Assembly (NCBI RefSeq): GCF_024206475.1
Contig: NZ_JAMBPR010000013.1
Location: 62,001 to 126,000, forward strand
Length of the DNA: 64,000 nucleotides
From: Paraburkholderia sp. CNPSo 3274
GTDB lineage: Bacteria; Pseudomonadota; Gammaproteobacteria; Burkholderiales; Burkholderiaceae
Direction of reading: 5' to 3'
Of this stretch, positions 45,514 to 54,401 are shown piece after piece. The number at the start of each line of letters is the position of its first letter. Position 1 is the first letter of the stretch. Below the pieces are notes generated by a model. That model worked only from the letters and a program-made list of their open reading frames with translations. It was not told the origin of the DNA and made no database searches. Position numbers and translations under genes: made by a program.

Positions 45514-45771
45514 ATGCACACCGAAAGACTCGGACATTTCGAGGTCGAACTCTCGGCCCGTCAAATGATTCATAACGGCGGCTGGGCCGCGTTCGCCGCG
45601 ATCCACGCGGTCGAGGCCGCTGCCGACGAACCGGCGGCCGCGGTATTGCCCCGTCAATGGGTGGTCGACGAAACCGTATTCGAAAGCGAGGCCGCCGCCA
45701 TCGCCGGTGCGCGCGCGGCGGCGCTCGCTTTTCTCAAGAGCGGCAATTCGCCGAGCCTGGGCGTGTCATAG
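45514..45771 (+). CDS. Small conserved hypothetical protein of the oxalate locus
   Basis: 85 residues, ATG at 45514 with CCGGAG upstream, only 18 bp after the PAS gene. It reads [20 protein letters not shown] at the start and ends [10 protein letters not shown]; Ala-rich helix in the middle, no signal or membrane segment. I do not recognise a family. The tight spacing to the PAS gene suggests they work together. Confidence 0.65.
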   Translation: MHTERLGHFEVELSARQMIHNGGWAAFAAIHAVEAAADEPAAAVLPRQWVVDETVFESEAAAIAGARAAALAFLKSGNSPSLGVS

Positions 45772-45817
45772 GGCAAAGCCCTCATCGAGCCGCGGCACAC
45801 AAAGCATTCCAACATGG

Positions 45818-45852
45818 GGCCGGAGTAAGGCACTAAAGCGCCAACTCCGGCC
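45818..45852 (+). terminator. Hairpin upstream of pntA
   Basis: GGCCGGAGT (45818-45826) pairs with ACTCCGGCC (45844-45852), loop 17 nt, no T-tract. It lies just before the AGGAGA of a possible small leader ORF, so it could control translation entry or terminate the PAS transcript. Confidence 0.45.
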
Positions 45853-45869
45853 GACACAGGAGACGTTTC

Positions 45870-45983
45870 ATGAAGTCGTGGCCACGCTTTCGGCGCGCCA
45901 GATGCATTGGCGCGCCGCCGATTCCGTTCGTTCTCGCCGCAGCGCACGCTTGTGTCAAGCAGGGAGCGGCACCATGGCGATGA
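45870..45983 (+). CDS. Possible 37-residue leader ORF overlapping the pntA start
   Basis: ATG at 45870 has a very good AGGAGA (45858-45863) six bases upstream. The frame encodes [20 protein letters not shown] and ends [12 protein letters not shown], with a TGA at 45981-45983 that overlaps pntA and forms an ATGA with the second in-frame pntA Met (45980). This suggests translational coupling into pntA. The peptide is Arg/Pro/Ala-rich with no recognised family. An alternative is that the AGGAGA is chance, or a remnant of another gene. Confidence 0.35.
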   Translation: MKSWPRFRRARCIGAPPIPFVLAAAHACVKQGAAPWR

Positions 45984-47542
45984 CGATTGCGGTTCCCCGC
46001 GAGACACACGATGGCGAACGACGCGTTGCGGCGACGCCAGAAAGTGTGGCACAACTGATTAAACTCGGCTATGCGGTCGAAGTCGAAACGACGGCGGGCG
46101 TGAGTGCTTCCTACCCGGACGACGCCTACCGCGCGGCAGGCGCGCGCGTCGTGGACGATGCGCAAGCGCTCTTGAGCGGCGCGGATATCGTCGTCAAGGT
46201 GCGTCCGCCTTCGAGCGAAGAAGTGCAGCGCCTCAAGCCGGGCGCGACGCTGATCGGCTTCATCTGGCCTGCGCAAAACGCTGCGCTGCTCGAACGACTC
46301 GCGGCACGCGAGGTAACGGTGCTCGCGATGGACTGCGTGCCGCGCATCTCGCGCGCCCAGAAGCTCGACGCGTTGAGTTCGATGGCGAACATGGCCGGCT
46401 ATCGCGCGGTCGTTGAGGCGGCCCAGCATTTTGGCCGAGTTTTCACGGGGCAGATCACGGCGGCCGGCAAGATGCCGCCCGCCAAGGTGCTCGTGATCGG
46501 CGCGGGCGTGGCCGGGCTTGCGGCGATCGGCGCCGCGCGCGGTCTTGGCGCCATCGTGCGCGCGTTCGATACGCGCCCCGAAGTCGGCCAGCAGGTCGAG
46601 AGCATGGGCGCGGAGTTCTTGAGCATCGACATCGAGGAGGAGGGCGGCGGCTCGGGCGGCTACGCCAAACAGATGAGCGAGAAGTTCATCGAAGCGGAGA
46701 TGGCGCTTTTCGAGGCCCAGGCGCGCGAGGTCGACATCATCATCACGACGGCGCTGATTCCTGGCAAACCGGCGCCGCGCCTCATCGACGCGAAGACGGT
46801 GGCGTGCATGCGCGCGGGCAGCGTGATCGTCGACATGGCGGCCGAGCAGGGCGGCAACTGCGAACTCACTCGCCCGGGTGAAGTCGTGAATGCGAACGGC
46901 GTGACCGTGATCGGCTATACAGATCTGCCAAGCCGCATGGCGAACCAGTCGAGCCAGCTCTACGCGACCAACATCCGCCATCTGCTGACCGATCTCACGC
47001 CCGCGAAAGACGGCGAGCTCTTACTCGACACGGACGACGTCGTGCAGCGCGGCACCACTGTCATGCAGCGCGGCCAGATCTGCTGGCCGCCGCCGCCAGT
47101 GCAGGTCTCCGCAACGCCGCAAACGTCTGCACAGGCGAAGCCCGTTGCGCTCGCGCATGGCAATGCGAAAGAAGAAACCGTGCGGGCCGCGCGCCGCAAT
47201 GGCGTCGGGTCGCTGGCGGCGCTCGTCGTTGTCGCGTTGCTGCTGCTCGCGCTCGGCGCGGTCGCGCCGCCTGCGTTCGTCGCGCACTTCACCGTGTTCG
47301 TGTTGGCCGTGTTCGTCGGCTATCAGGTGGTCTGGAACGTCACGCCCTCGTTGCATACGCCGCTCATGAGCGTGACGAATGCAATCAGCGGGATCATCGT
47401 GATCGGCGCGTTGCTGCATCCGGGCAACGCCAGCACGATCGTGACCGCGCTGGCGGGCATAGCGCTCGTCGTCGCGACCATCAACATCGCGGGCGGCTTT
47501 CTCGTCACCCAGCGCATGCTGAAGATGTTCCAACGGACCTGA
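45974..47542 (+). CDS. pntA: NAD(P) transhydrogenase subunit alpha
   Basis: Alpha subunit of the membrane, proton-translocating transhydrogenase that makes NADPH from NADH using the proton motive force. 522 residues, fused form as in E. coli: domain I binds NAD(H) ([20 protein letters not shown] start, [40 protein letters not shown] near 178-197), then a linker and four membrane helices (about 405-515, including [19 protein letters not shown]). I start at the ATG at 45974 because GGGAG lies 7 bp upstream; the Met two codons on (45980) is the alternative. pntB follows at 9 bp. Many alphaproteobacterial relatives split this gene in two; here it is one. Confidence 0.95.
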   Translation: MAMTIAVPRETHDGERRVAATPESVAQLIKLGYAVEVETTAGVSASYPDDAYRAAGARVVDDAQALLSGADIVVKVRPPSSEEVQRLKPGATLIGFIWPAQNAALLERLAAREVTVLAMDCVPRISRAQKLDALSSMANMAGYRAVVEAAQHFGRVFTGQITAAGKMPPAKVLVIGAGVAGLAAIGAARGLGAIVRAFDTRPEVGQQVESMGAEFLSIDIEEEGGGSGGYAKQMSEKFIEAEMALFEAQAREVDIIITTALIPGKPAPRLIDAKTVACMRAGSVIVDMAAEQGGNCELTRPGEVVNANGVTVIGYTDLPSRMANQSSQLYATNIRHLLTDLTPAKDGELLLDTDDVVQRGTTVMQRGQICWPPPPVQVSATPQTSAQAKPVALAHGNAKEETVRAARRNGVGSLAALVVVALLLLALGAVAPPAFVAHFTVFVLAVFVGYQVVWNVTPSLHTPLMSVTNAISGIIVIGALLHPGNASTIVTALAGIALVVATINIAGGFLVTQRMLKMFQRT

Positions 47543-47551
47543 GGAGACGTC

Positions 47552-48946
47552 ATGCTCAACGGAATCGGCAACATGGCGTGGCTCGGCGCGGCGACGCTCT
47601 TCATCCTCAGCCTGCGCGGGCTGAGTCATCCCGCAAGTGCGCGGCGCGGCAACCTTTATGGCGTGAGCGGCATGGTGATTGCCGTGCTCGCCACGCTGCT
47701 CGTCACGGGCGGTGCGGGCCTGCAAATCGCGCTCATCGCCGCGCTGGTGGGCGGCGGGCTCGGCGCGATTCTCGCGCGCCGCGTGGAGATGACGCAGATG
47801 CCGCAACTCGTCGCGGTGCTGCACAGCTTCGTCGGCCTTGCGGCCACGCTCATCGCCTTTGCGAACTTTCTCTCGCCAAAGGCCCCGATGAGCGGCGTCG
47901 AGCGAGCGATTCACGACACCGAGATCTATGTCGGCGCCTTCATCGGCACGGTCACGTTCAGCGGTTCGATTGTCGCGTTCCTGAAGCTGCAGGGCACGGT
48001 GAGCGGCAAGCCGCTCGTGCTGCCCGCGCGACATCTGCTCAACGCGGTCGTGCTGGGCGCGTGCATCGTGCTCGGCTATCGCTTCGTCAGTGCTCCTGAT
48101 GGTGGCGGCGCACTCTACGCGCTCATCGTGATGTGCGTGCTGGCGGCGGCGCTCGGCGTGCACCTCGTGATGGCGATCGGCGGCGCGGACATGCCCGTGG
48201 TGGTCTCGATGCTCAACAGCTATTCGGGCTGGGCTGCAGCGGCGACAGGCTTCATGCTCGACAACGATCTGCTCGTCACGACGGGGGCGCTGGTTGGATC
48301 GAGCGGCGCGATTCTTAGCTACATCATGTGCCGGGCGATGAATCGCAGCTTCGCTTCGGTGATCCTCGGCGGCTTCGGCGCGGTGAGCGCCACGGCGAGC
48401 GAGGCCCCGCAAGGCGAAGTCGTGGCGACCAGCGTGGACGAAGTGGGCTCGCTCTTGCGCGACGCGCAAGAGGTCGTGATCGTGCCGGGCTACGGCATGG
48501 CCGTCGCGCAGGCGCAAGGCACCATCAGCGAGATCACGCGGCGGCTGCGCGCGTTAGGCATTCGCGTGCGCTTCGGCATTCACCCCGTTGCGGGGCGCTT
48601 GCCTGGCCATATGAACGTGCTGCTCGCGGAAGCGAAAGTGCCCTACGACATCGTGCTCGAAATGGACGAAATCAACGAAGACTTCACGAGCACCGACGTC
48701 GTGCTCGTGATCGGCGCGAACGATATCGTCAATCCGGGCGCGCAGGAGGATGCGGGCAGCCCGATCGCCGGCATGCCGGTGCTGGAGGTGTGGAAGGCGC
48801 GCACTGTGGTCGTCTCCAAGCGCAGCATGGCGACGGGCTATGCGGGCGTGGACAATCCACTCTTCTATAAGGACAACACACGAATGCTGTTTGGTGATGC
48901 GAAGGGCAGCGTCGATGCGCTGCTGCGGCAACTCGAAGCGGCTTGA
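47552..48946 (+). CDS. pntB: NAD(P) transhydrogenase subunit beta
   Basis: Beta subunit, 464 residues: about nine membrane helices (residues 1-260, [60 protein letters not shown]), then the soluble NADP(H)-binding domain III (about 285-464) with [54 protein letters not shown] and [25 protein letters not shown] lies ahead of the ATG, and the gap to pntA is 9 bp. Matches E. coli PntB along its length. Confidence 0.97.
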   Translation: MLNGIGNMAWLGAATLFILSLRGLSHPASARRGNLYGVSGMVIAVLATLLVTGGAGLQIALIAALVGGGLGAILARRVEMTQMPQLVAVLHSFVGLAATLIAFANFLSPKAPMSGVERAIHDTEIYVGAFIGTVTFSGSIVAFLKLQGTVSGKPLVLPARHLLNAVVLGACIVLGYRFVSAPDGGGALYALIVMCVLAAALGVHLVMAIGGADMPVVVSMLNSYSGWAAAATGFMLDNDLLVTTGALVGSSGAILSYIMCRAMNRSFASVILGGFGAVSATASEAPQGEVVATSVDEVGSLLRDAQEVVIVPGYGMAVAQAQGTISEITRRLRALGIRVRFGIHPVAGRLPGHMNVLLAEAKVPYDIVLEMDEINEDFTSTDVVLVIGANDIVNPGAQEDAGSPIAGMPVLEVWKARTVVVSKRSMATGYAGVDNPLFYKDNTRMLFGDAKGSVDALLRQLEAA

Positions 48947-49075
48947 CGTTTGAGGCAAGGCGCGGCGGACTCATGTCTGCCGTGCTGGCTGTAACGCGGG
49001 AAATCGCGCGCGCACCGGCGTCGAAGCGATGCGAGGAAAACCCGCGCGCAATCACAACGGACGGAGACAGACAAC

Positions 49076-50401
49076 GTGGCATATACCGATCGTATCGATG
49101 GCGGCTACACGGCCTGGCGGCACAACCGCTGGGTGCAGCTCGTGGCGGGCATTCTCTGCATGGGGCTCGTGGCGAACCTGCAGTACGCGTGGACGCTTTT
49201 CGTCGTGCCGATGGACGCACGGCATCACTGGGGGCAGGCTGCAATCCAGCTCGCCTTCTCGATTTTCATCGTGACGGAAACCTGGCTCGTGCCCGTGGAA
49301 GGCTGGCTGGTAGACCGCTTCGGCCCGCGGCCCGTGGTCATGGGCGGAGCGTGCTGCGTGGCGCTCGGCTGGGTGCTGGACGCGTGGGCGCCCACGCTGC
49401 CGGTGCTCTACGTCGCGGCAGTCATTTCGGGCATCGGTGCGGGGTGCGTGTACGGCACGTGCGTCGGCACCGCGCTCAAATGGTTTCCCGACCGGCGCGG
49501 TCTCGCCGCCGGCATGACGGCGGCAGGCTTCGGCGCAGGTGCGGCGCTCACGGTCATTCCGATCTCGAACATGATCCAGCAGTCGGGCTATGAGCGCGCG
49601 TTCGTGTTCTTCGGACTCCTGCAGGGTGCCTGCATTATGGCGCTCGCGCTGGTGATGGTTCGGCCGAAGCCTCCCGCACGCACGGCAGGCATGAAGCGCA
49701 TCGTGGCGACGAAGACCGACTATACGACGAGGCAAATGGTTCGCGCGCCCGTATTCTGGGTGATGTACGCGATGTTCGTATGCGTGGCGGCGGGCGGCAT
49801 CATCGCGACGGCGCAGATCGGCCCGATCGCGAAAAGCTACGGCTTCGCCTCGATGCCGGTCACGCTCGTAGCGGCGACGCTGCCGCTGCTCACTATGACG
49901 CTCTCGATCAACAATCTGTGCAACGGCTTTACGCGGCCGCTGTGCGGGCTCATTTCGGATCGCATTGGCCGCGAGAATACGATGTTCATCACGTTTCTCG
50001 GCGAGGGGCTCGCGCTGTTAGGCTTGCGCGCGTTCGGCCACGACCCGTATCTCTTCATGCTGTTCTCGGGGCTCGTGTTCCTGTTCTACGGCGATATCTT
50101 TTCGAATTTTCCGGCAACCTGCGCCGATACGTTCGGAGCGAAATACGCAGCCGGCAACGCGGGCACGCTCTATACCGCGAAGGGGACCGCGGCGATGCTC
50201 GTGCCTGTCGCCACGCTGCTTGCGATCCACGGTGGCTGGAACATGGTGTTCGACATGGTCGCCTGCGTGGCGATGATGGCGGGCGTGAGCGCAAAGGTGA
50301 TCTTGCAGCCCATGCGCCGGCGCTGGATCTTTCAGTCGGGTGAGGAGGCGAGGATTGCCGATTCGGCGTTCGTACCTTCGCCGCTGGGGTCGCATGAGTG
50401 A
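49076..50401 (+). CDS. oxlT: OFA-family MFS transporter, probable oxalate:formate antiporter
   Basis: 441 residues, start GTG at 49076 with CGGAGACAG upstream. Twelve helices; N-terminal TAWRHNRWVQLVAGILCMGL and FVVPMDARHHWGQAAIQLAF match the OxlT group, as does IISGIGAGC-like VISGIGAGCVYGTCVGTALK and WFPDRRGLAAGMTAAGFGAG. In this family oxalate2- is exchanged for formate-. Its position after oxc-frc-pntAB supports an oxalate uptake role, though the exact substrate is inferred. It is 129 bp after pntB. Confidence 0.85.
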   Translation: MAYTDRIDGGYTAWRHNRWVQLVAGILCMGLVANLQYAWTLFVVPMDARHHWGQAAIQLAFSIFIVTETWLVPVEGWLVDRFGPRPVVMGGACCVALGWVLDAWAPTLPVLYVAAVISGIGAGCVYGTCVGTALKWFPDRRGLAAGMTAAGFGAGAALTVIPISNMIQQSGYERAFVFFGLLQGACIMALALVMVRPKPPARTAGMKRIVATKTDYTTRQMVRAPVFWVMYAMFVCVAAGGIIATAQIGPIAKSYGFASMPVTLVAATLPLLTMTLSINNLCNGFTRPLCGLISDRIGRENTMFITFLGEGLALLGLRAFGHDPYLFMLFSGLVFLFYGDIFSNFPATCADTFGAKYAAGNAGTLYTAKGTAAMLVPVATLLAIHGGWNMVFDMVACVAMMAGVSAKVILQPMRRRWIFQSGEEARIADSAFVPSPLGSHE

Positions 50402-50427
50402 GCGCGTTTGATGGGCGCCCCTGAGCG

Positions 50428-50733
50428 TTACGGGCGGGCGGTGCGGTCCTGATCGCGGCGAGTGGTCGCGGGCCGTAACGCCCGCATCATCTGCGCGGCG
50501 CTCTGTAGTCTCGCGCGCACGCGTGAGCGCCGTACGCGCCGCGTATCGATGCGGGCCTGCTCGCGACGCGGGTCCGCTTCGGCGGCGCGCTCGTCTTCGA
50601 GCCCGAGATGGGCATAACGGCCCTCGCTGGCGCTCGTGTCGAGCCAGCGTTCGGGCAGGCGGGTTGCGAGCAGCCAGGTCGCGGCGGCGCCAAAGCTGAC
50701 GGCGACGATCGCTGCGACGACAACGAATTCCAT
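50428..50733 (-). CDS. Hypothetical single-pass membrane protein
   Basis: 101 residues, ATG at 50733 with TTGAGGAAGAG upstream. One N-terminal membrane helix (MEFVVVAAIVAVSFGAAATW), then an Arg/Glu/Ala-rich cytoplasmic tail ending RRDQDRTARP. No family recognised. It converges on oxlT with 26 bp between the stops and is downstream of the tRNA genes on the same strand, separated by a terminator. Confidence 0.6.
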   Translation of the reverse strand: MEFVVVAAIVAVSFGAAATWLLATRLPERWLDTSASEGRYAHLGLEDERAAEADPRREQARIDTRRVRRSRVRARLQSAAQMMRALRPATTRRDQDRTARP

Positions 50734-50910
50734 TCGCTCTTCCTCAATCGACTGGTCGTGGGTTAGCACGCACGCGCCGTGCCGTGTGCCTGTGGCGCGA
50801 AACGGCAACGCCCAGTACGCTCCCGCAAGGCGTCATGCAATGTATACCATGAAACATAACGGGTTGAGGGCGCAGGCGCAGAGAAACTAGCGGATACGGG
50901 CCGCAAAACA

Positions 50911-50938
50911 AAAAAGCCCGCTAATTTGCGGGCTTTTT
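50911..50938 (-). terminator. Terminator of tRNA-Leu copy 1
   Basis: An 11-bp stem AAAAAGCCCGC (50911-50921) with GCGGGCTTTTT (50928-50938); on the minus strand it runs into a long T-rich tract. 40 bp downstream of the tRNA. Confidence 0.9.
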
Positions 50939-50978
50939 CGATGAATCCTGTGTGCTGCTAGTTCTGCTTGATGAGACG

Positions 50979-51065
50979 TGGTGCCCAGGAGAGGACTCGA
51001 ACCTCCACAGTGTTGCCACCGCCAGGACCTGAACCTGGTGCGTCTACCAATTCCGCCACCTGGGC
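50979..51065 (-). tRNA. tRNA-Leu, anticodon CAG (copy 1)
   Basis: 87 nt including encoded CCA. Acceptor arm GCCCAGG/CCTGGGC is fully paired; the anticodon stem-loop reads CCAGG-TTCAGGT-CCTGG, giving anticodon CAG (reads CUG); the long variable arm (GGTGGCAACACTGTGG region) and GGTTCGAGTCC T-arm are typical of class II tRNA-Leu. Has its own consensus promoter and terminator. Confidence 0.97.
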
Positions 51066-51086
51066 ACGTCTTCAAGCTAAAAAGAG

Positions 51087-51115
51087 ATTATGGCGCGATT
51101 TAGCGTGCCTGTCAA
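51087..51115 (-). promoter_or_regulatory. Promoter of tRNA-Leu copy 1
   Basis: Minus strand TTGACA (51110-51115), 17-bp spacer, CATAAT (51087-51092). Start about 15 bp before the tRNA. Confidence 0.85.
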
Positions 51116-51205
51116 TCGATCGTTTCAAAAAAACTTCATCTCTGGAACGAGGCTGCTGCGTTTTGCGCGATAGCAGGGCAGTTGTACTCATTGCCACGCC
51201 GGAAA

Positions 51206-51235
51206 TGAAAAAGGCCGGCATGAAGCCGGCCTTTT
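51206..51235 (-). terminator. Terminator of tRNA-Leu copy 2
   Basis: An 11-bp stem AAAAGGCCGGC (51209-51219) with GCCGGCCTTTT (51225-51235), followed on the minus strand by TTTTT. It lies between the two tRNA genes, so they are separate units. Confidence 0.9.
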
Positions 51236-51240
51236 GAATC

Positions 51241-51327
51241 TGGTGCCCAAGAGAGGACTCGAACCTCCACAGTGTTGCCACCGCCAGGACCTGAACCTGG
51301 TGCGTCTACCAATTCCGCCACCTGGGC
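51241..51327 (-). tRNA. tRNA-Leu, anticodon CAG (copy 2)
   Basis: 87 nt including encoded CCA, identical to copy 1 except for one acceptor-stem base, which turns a G-C pair into G-U. Same anticodon CAG, long variable arm and T-arm. Lies upstream of copy 1 on the minus strand with 175 bp between them. Confidence 0.97.
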
Positions 51328-51371
51328 TAGGTGTCGTTTGCTGTTCAATGTCGTGCGCAGCAAAGACCAAA

Positions 51372-51399
51372 ATTATAGCGGGATCAGAGCGGCTGTCAA
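51372..51399 (-). promoter_or_regulatory. Consensus promoter of tRNA-Leu copy 2
   Basis: Minus strand TTGACA (51394-51399), 16-bp spacer, TATAAT (51372-51377). Both hexamers are exact consensus. Confidence 0.9.
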
Positions 51400-51722
51400 G
51401 CGTTTTGTGGAGGGCGATAAAGCGCGGCTGCAGAAGCGCCGCAGACCGCGTGGAGTGGCTGTCTCGTCGCGCCGAGAGGCCGCTCCCACGGCTCGTAGGG
51501 TGCGATGCGGGTGTTAGAATGCCTCGCAGAAGTTCCGCCGGCAAAAGTACGTGGTTCAGGTGCTGCGTGCAGCGTGGCGCACGCAGTGCGAGCGGTCAGG
51601 CAATCCGCGTACGGGCCGACAGATTGCAGCACTCGAAGACCGGGGCGCCGCCCGCATGTATCGCACATTCAGGCCGCGCAAAATCCGACGTCCACGCAAC
51701 GAGAACAACCATCGACAAGCCC
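51400..51722 (+). promoter_or_regulatory. rnr upstream region with extended -10
   Basis: TGTTAGAAT (51512-51520) is an extended -10 element about 200 bp before rnr; no good -35 is seen. Otherwise no gene. The open frame of rnr continues upstream through the tRNA, but this part has no protein-like sequence. Confidence 0.5.
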
Positions 51723-54185
51723 TTGAGCAAATATCCGTATCCGATTCCCAGCCGCGAAGAGATTCTCGGCGTGCTGCGGACCAGCGACTCGCCGTGCACC
51801 GCGAACGATATCGCCGAGGCGCTCGCTATCAAGCGCCAGGAGCGTGAAGGGTTCTTCAGGCGGCTAGCCGCCATGGAGCGCGACGGGCAGATCCGGCTCG
51901 ACCCGCGCGGCCACTACCAGCTCGCCCATCCTTCGAATTTCGTCGCGGGACGCGTGCAGGGGCATCGCGACGGCTACGGCTTTCTCGTGCGCGACGACGG
52001 GCAGGACGATCTGTTCCTGCCGCAAGGCGAAATGCAGAAGGTCATGCACAACGACCGCGTGCTCGCACGCATCGTCGGCTATGACAGGCGCGGGCGGCCG
52101 GAAGGGCATATCGTCGAAGTCACCGACCGTGCGAACCGTAGTGTCATCGGACGCCTGCTCAACGAGAACGGCGCGCTGATCGTCGCGCCGGAAGACAAGC
52201 GCATCGGCCACGATATCCTCGTCACGCAGAATCCCAAGAAGGCCAAGGTCGGCCAGGTCGTGGTCGTCGAACTCACCGATTTCCCCAGCCGCCACTCGCA
52301 GCCGCTCGGCCGGGTGATGGAAGTGCTGGGCGACATCGACGATCCTGGCATGGAGATCGAGATCGCCGTGCGCAAGTACGGCGTGCCGCACGAGTTCAGC
52401 AAGCCCGCGCTCGACGAAGCCGCGAAGCTGCCCGACGCCGTGCGTCCCACGGACATTCGCTATCGCGTGGACCTGCGCGACGTGCCGCTCGTCACCATCG
52501 ACGGCGAAGATGCGCGTGACTTCGACGACGCCGTGTATTGCGAGCCGATGCAGGTCGGCAAGGGCGAAGGCTTCCGCCTGATCGTCGCCATCGCCGACGT
52601 CTCACATTACGTGCTGCCGGGCAGCGGTCTCGATGTGGACGCCATCGAACGCAGCACGTCGGTGTACTTCCCGCGCCGCGTGATTCCGATGCTGCCCGAG
52701 AAGCTTTCGAACGGGCTCTGTTCGCTCAATCCGCACGTCGACCGCTGTGTGCTCGTGTGCGACATGGTGATCACCGCGCGCGGCGAGATCAAGGGGTACC
52801 AGTTCTATCCGGGCGTCATGCACTCGGCGGCGCGGCTCACCTATACCGAAGTCGCCGCGGTCCTGACTAACACCAAGGGCCCCGAGGCGACGCGCCGCGC
52901 GGCGCTGCTGCCGCAACTGCAGAATCTCTATGGCGTGTACAAATCGCTGTTCGCCGCGCGTCAGAAGCGCGGCGCGATCGATTTCGACACGACCGAGACG
53001 TATATCGTCTGCAATGCGCAAGGCAAGATCGAGCAGATCGTGCCGCGCCAGCGCAACGACGCGCACAAGCTGATCGAAGAGTGCATGCTCGCGGCCAACG
53101 TGTGCGCGGCGGACTTCATGAAGCGCCACAAGCACCCGGGCCTGTACCGCGTGCACGCGGGGCCGACCGCCGAAAAGCTCGAAAACCTGCGCACCTTCCT
53201 GCGTGGCATGGGCCTTTCGCTCGGCGGCGGCGACACGCCGCACGCGAGCGACTACGCCGCGCTAATGGCGCACATCCGCGACCGGCCCGACGCGCAGATG
53301 CTGCAGACCATGCTGCTGCGCTCGATGCAGCAGGCTGTGTACAGCCCGGACAACATCGGTCACTTCGGTCTTGCCTACGAGGCTTACGCGCACTTCACGA
53401 GCCCGATTCGCCGCTATCCTGACCTGCTCACGCACCGCGCGATCTACGCGATCCTGCAGGGCAAGAAGTACCAGCCGCAGGCGCCCGAGGGCGTCGAGCT
53501 CAATACCGCGCTCTCGCCGCGCGCCCGCGCGCTGCAGGCCGAGGACGAGGAGAAGCGCGGCAAGCGCGCCCGCGGAAGCAACACGGCGATCTGGGAAGAA
53601 CTGGGCCTGCACTGCTCGGCGAACGAGCGTCGCGCCGACGAAGCCTCGCGCGACGTCGAAGCCTGGCTCAAGTGCTACTTCATGCGCGACAAGCTCGGCG
53701 AAGAATACGGCGGGATGGTGAGCGGCGTGACGTCGTTCGGCATTTTCGTGCAGCTCGACGCGCTCTTCATCGAAGGTCTAGTGCACGTGACGGAACTGGG
53801 CTCGGACTACTTCCAGTACGACGAGATCAAGAACGAACTGCGCGGCGAGCGCACTGGCATTCGGTATCGTCTGTCGGACCGCGTGCGCGTGCAGGTGAGC
53901 CGCGTGGATCTCGACGCGCGCAAGATCGACTTCCGCCTCGTGCGCGATACGCCCGTGAAGCCGGGCGGCAACCGGCCGATGCCGGTTGACAAGGGTGGCA
54001 TGGAGGGTGGGCCGCGCGTGCGCGCGCTGCCGGGCGGCGACATGGCGCGGCAGAAGAAAGCCGCGCCGGCGCCGAGCGTAGCGGTGAAGGAGGCGCGCGC
54101 GGCGCGCGGCGCCGCCAAGACCGCGAAGAAGCGCTCGGCCGTGAAGCCGACGCCAAAGAAGCAGGCGCCGCGCAAGAAGCGCTGA
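51723..54185 (+). CDS. rnr: Ribonuclease R
   Basis: Processive 3'-5' exoribonuclease of the RNB family that degrades structured RNA, important in RNA quality control and cold stress. The family N-terminus (SKYPYPIPSREEILGVLRTS) begins right after TTG at 51723, so I start there (820 residues); the longer open frame is not protein. Winged helix (about 1-70), two cold-shock OB folds (about 75-230), RNB domain (about 245-580) with TIDGEDARDFDDAVY (catalytic Asp cluster) and HFTSPIRRYPDLLTHRAIY, S1 domain (about 655-735, GMVSGVTSFGIFVQLDALFI) and a Lys/Arg/Ala-rich basic tail of about 80 residues. Confidence 0.93.
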   Translation: MSKYPYPIPSREEILGVLRTSDSPCTANDIAEALAIKRQEREGFFRRLAAMERDGQIRLDPRGHYQLAHPSNFVAGRVQGHRDGYGFLVRDDGQDDLFLPQGEMQKVMHNDRVLARIVGYDRRGRPEGHIVEVTDRANRSVIGRLLNENGALIVAPEDKRIGHDILVTQNPKKAKVGQVVVVELTDFPSRHSQPLGRVMEVLGDIDDPGMEIEIAVRKYGVPHEFSKPALDEAAKLPDAVRPTDIRYRVDLRDVPLVTIDGEDARDFDDAVYCEPMQVGKGEGFRLIVAIADVSHYVLPGSGLDVDAIERSTSVYFPRRVIPMLPEKLSNGLCSLNPHVDRCVLVCDMVITARGEIKGYQFYPGVMHSAARLTYTEVAAVLTNTKGPEATRRAALLPQLQNLYGVYKSLFAARQKRGAIDFDTTETYIVCNAQGKIEQIVPRQRNDAHKLIEECMLAANVCAADFMKRHKHPGLYRVHAGPTAEKLENLRTFLRGMGLSLGGGDTPHASDYAALMAHIRDRPDAQMLQTMLLRSMQQAVYSPDNIGHFGLAYEAYAHFTSPIRRYPDLLTHRAIYAILQGKKYQPQAPEGVELNTALSPRARALQAEDEEKRGKRARGSNTAIWEELGLHCSANERRADEASRDVEAWLKCYFMRDKLGEEYGGMVSGVTSFGIFVQLDALFIEGLVHVTELGSDYFQYDEIKNELRGERTGIRYRLSDRVRVQVSRVDLDARKIDFRLVRDTPVKPGGNRPMPVDKGGMEGGPRVRALPGGDMARQKKAAPAPSVAVKEARAARGAAKTAKKRSAVKPTPKKQAPRKKR

Positions 54186-54191
54186 GCGCCA

Positions 54192-54216
54192 TGCGGAGCG
54201 CCAAACGTGCTCCGCA
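54192..54216 (+). terminator. Hairpin after rnr
   Basis: TGCGGAGC (54192-54199) pairs with GCTCCGCA (54209-54216), loop of 9 nt, without a T-tract. Confidence 0.5.
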
Positions 54217-54401
54217 GCCGTTATATACCCGGGCCGCGCCGCCGTGCGCGTGCCCGGTTTTTTCACTTGCATGCCGCATGTGTTTTTGCCATTTGAAGGC
54301 GCGGCATGCATACGCCGGACCGCACGACGCGGCCGGCTGACTATCGTTGCTGGCGGCGCTGTGTCTGCGCCGCAAAACGTTCATCAGGGGTTGTCTCAGT
54401 C

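Noticed and set aside
47021..48517. 498-codon open frame opposite pntAB
   Set aside because: Arg/His/Asp-rich antisense shadow without start signals or family.
51241..51327. tRNA-Leu pair as an integration (attachment) site
   Set aside because: No integrase, no mobile genes and no extra partial tRNA 3' end nearby; the two copies are both complete with their own promoters.
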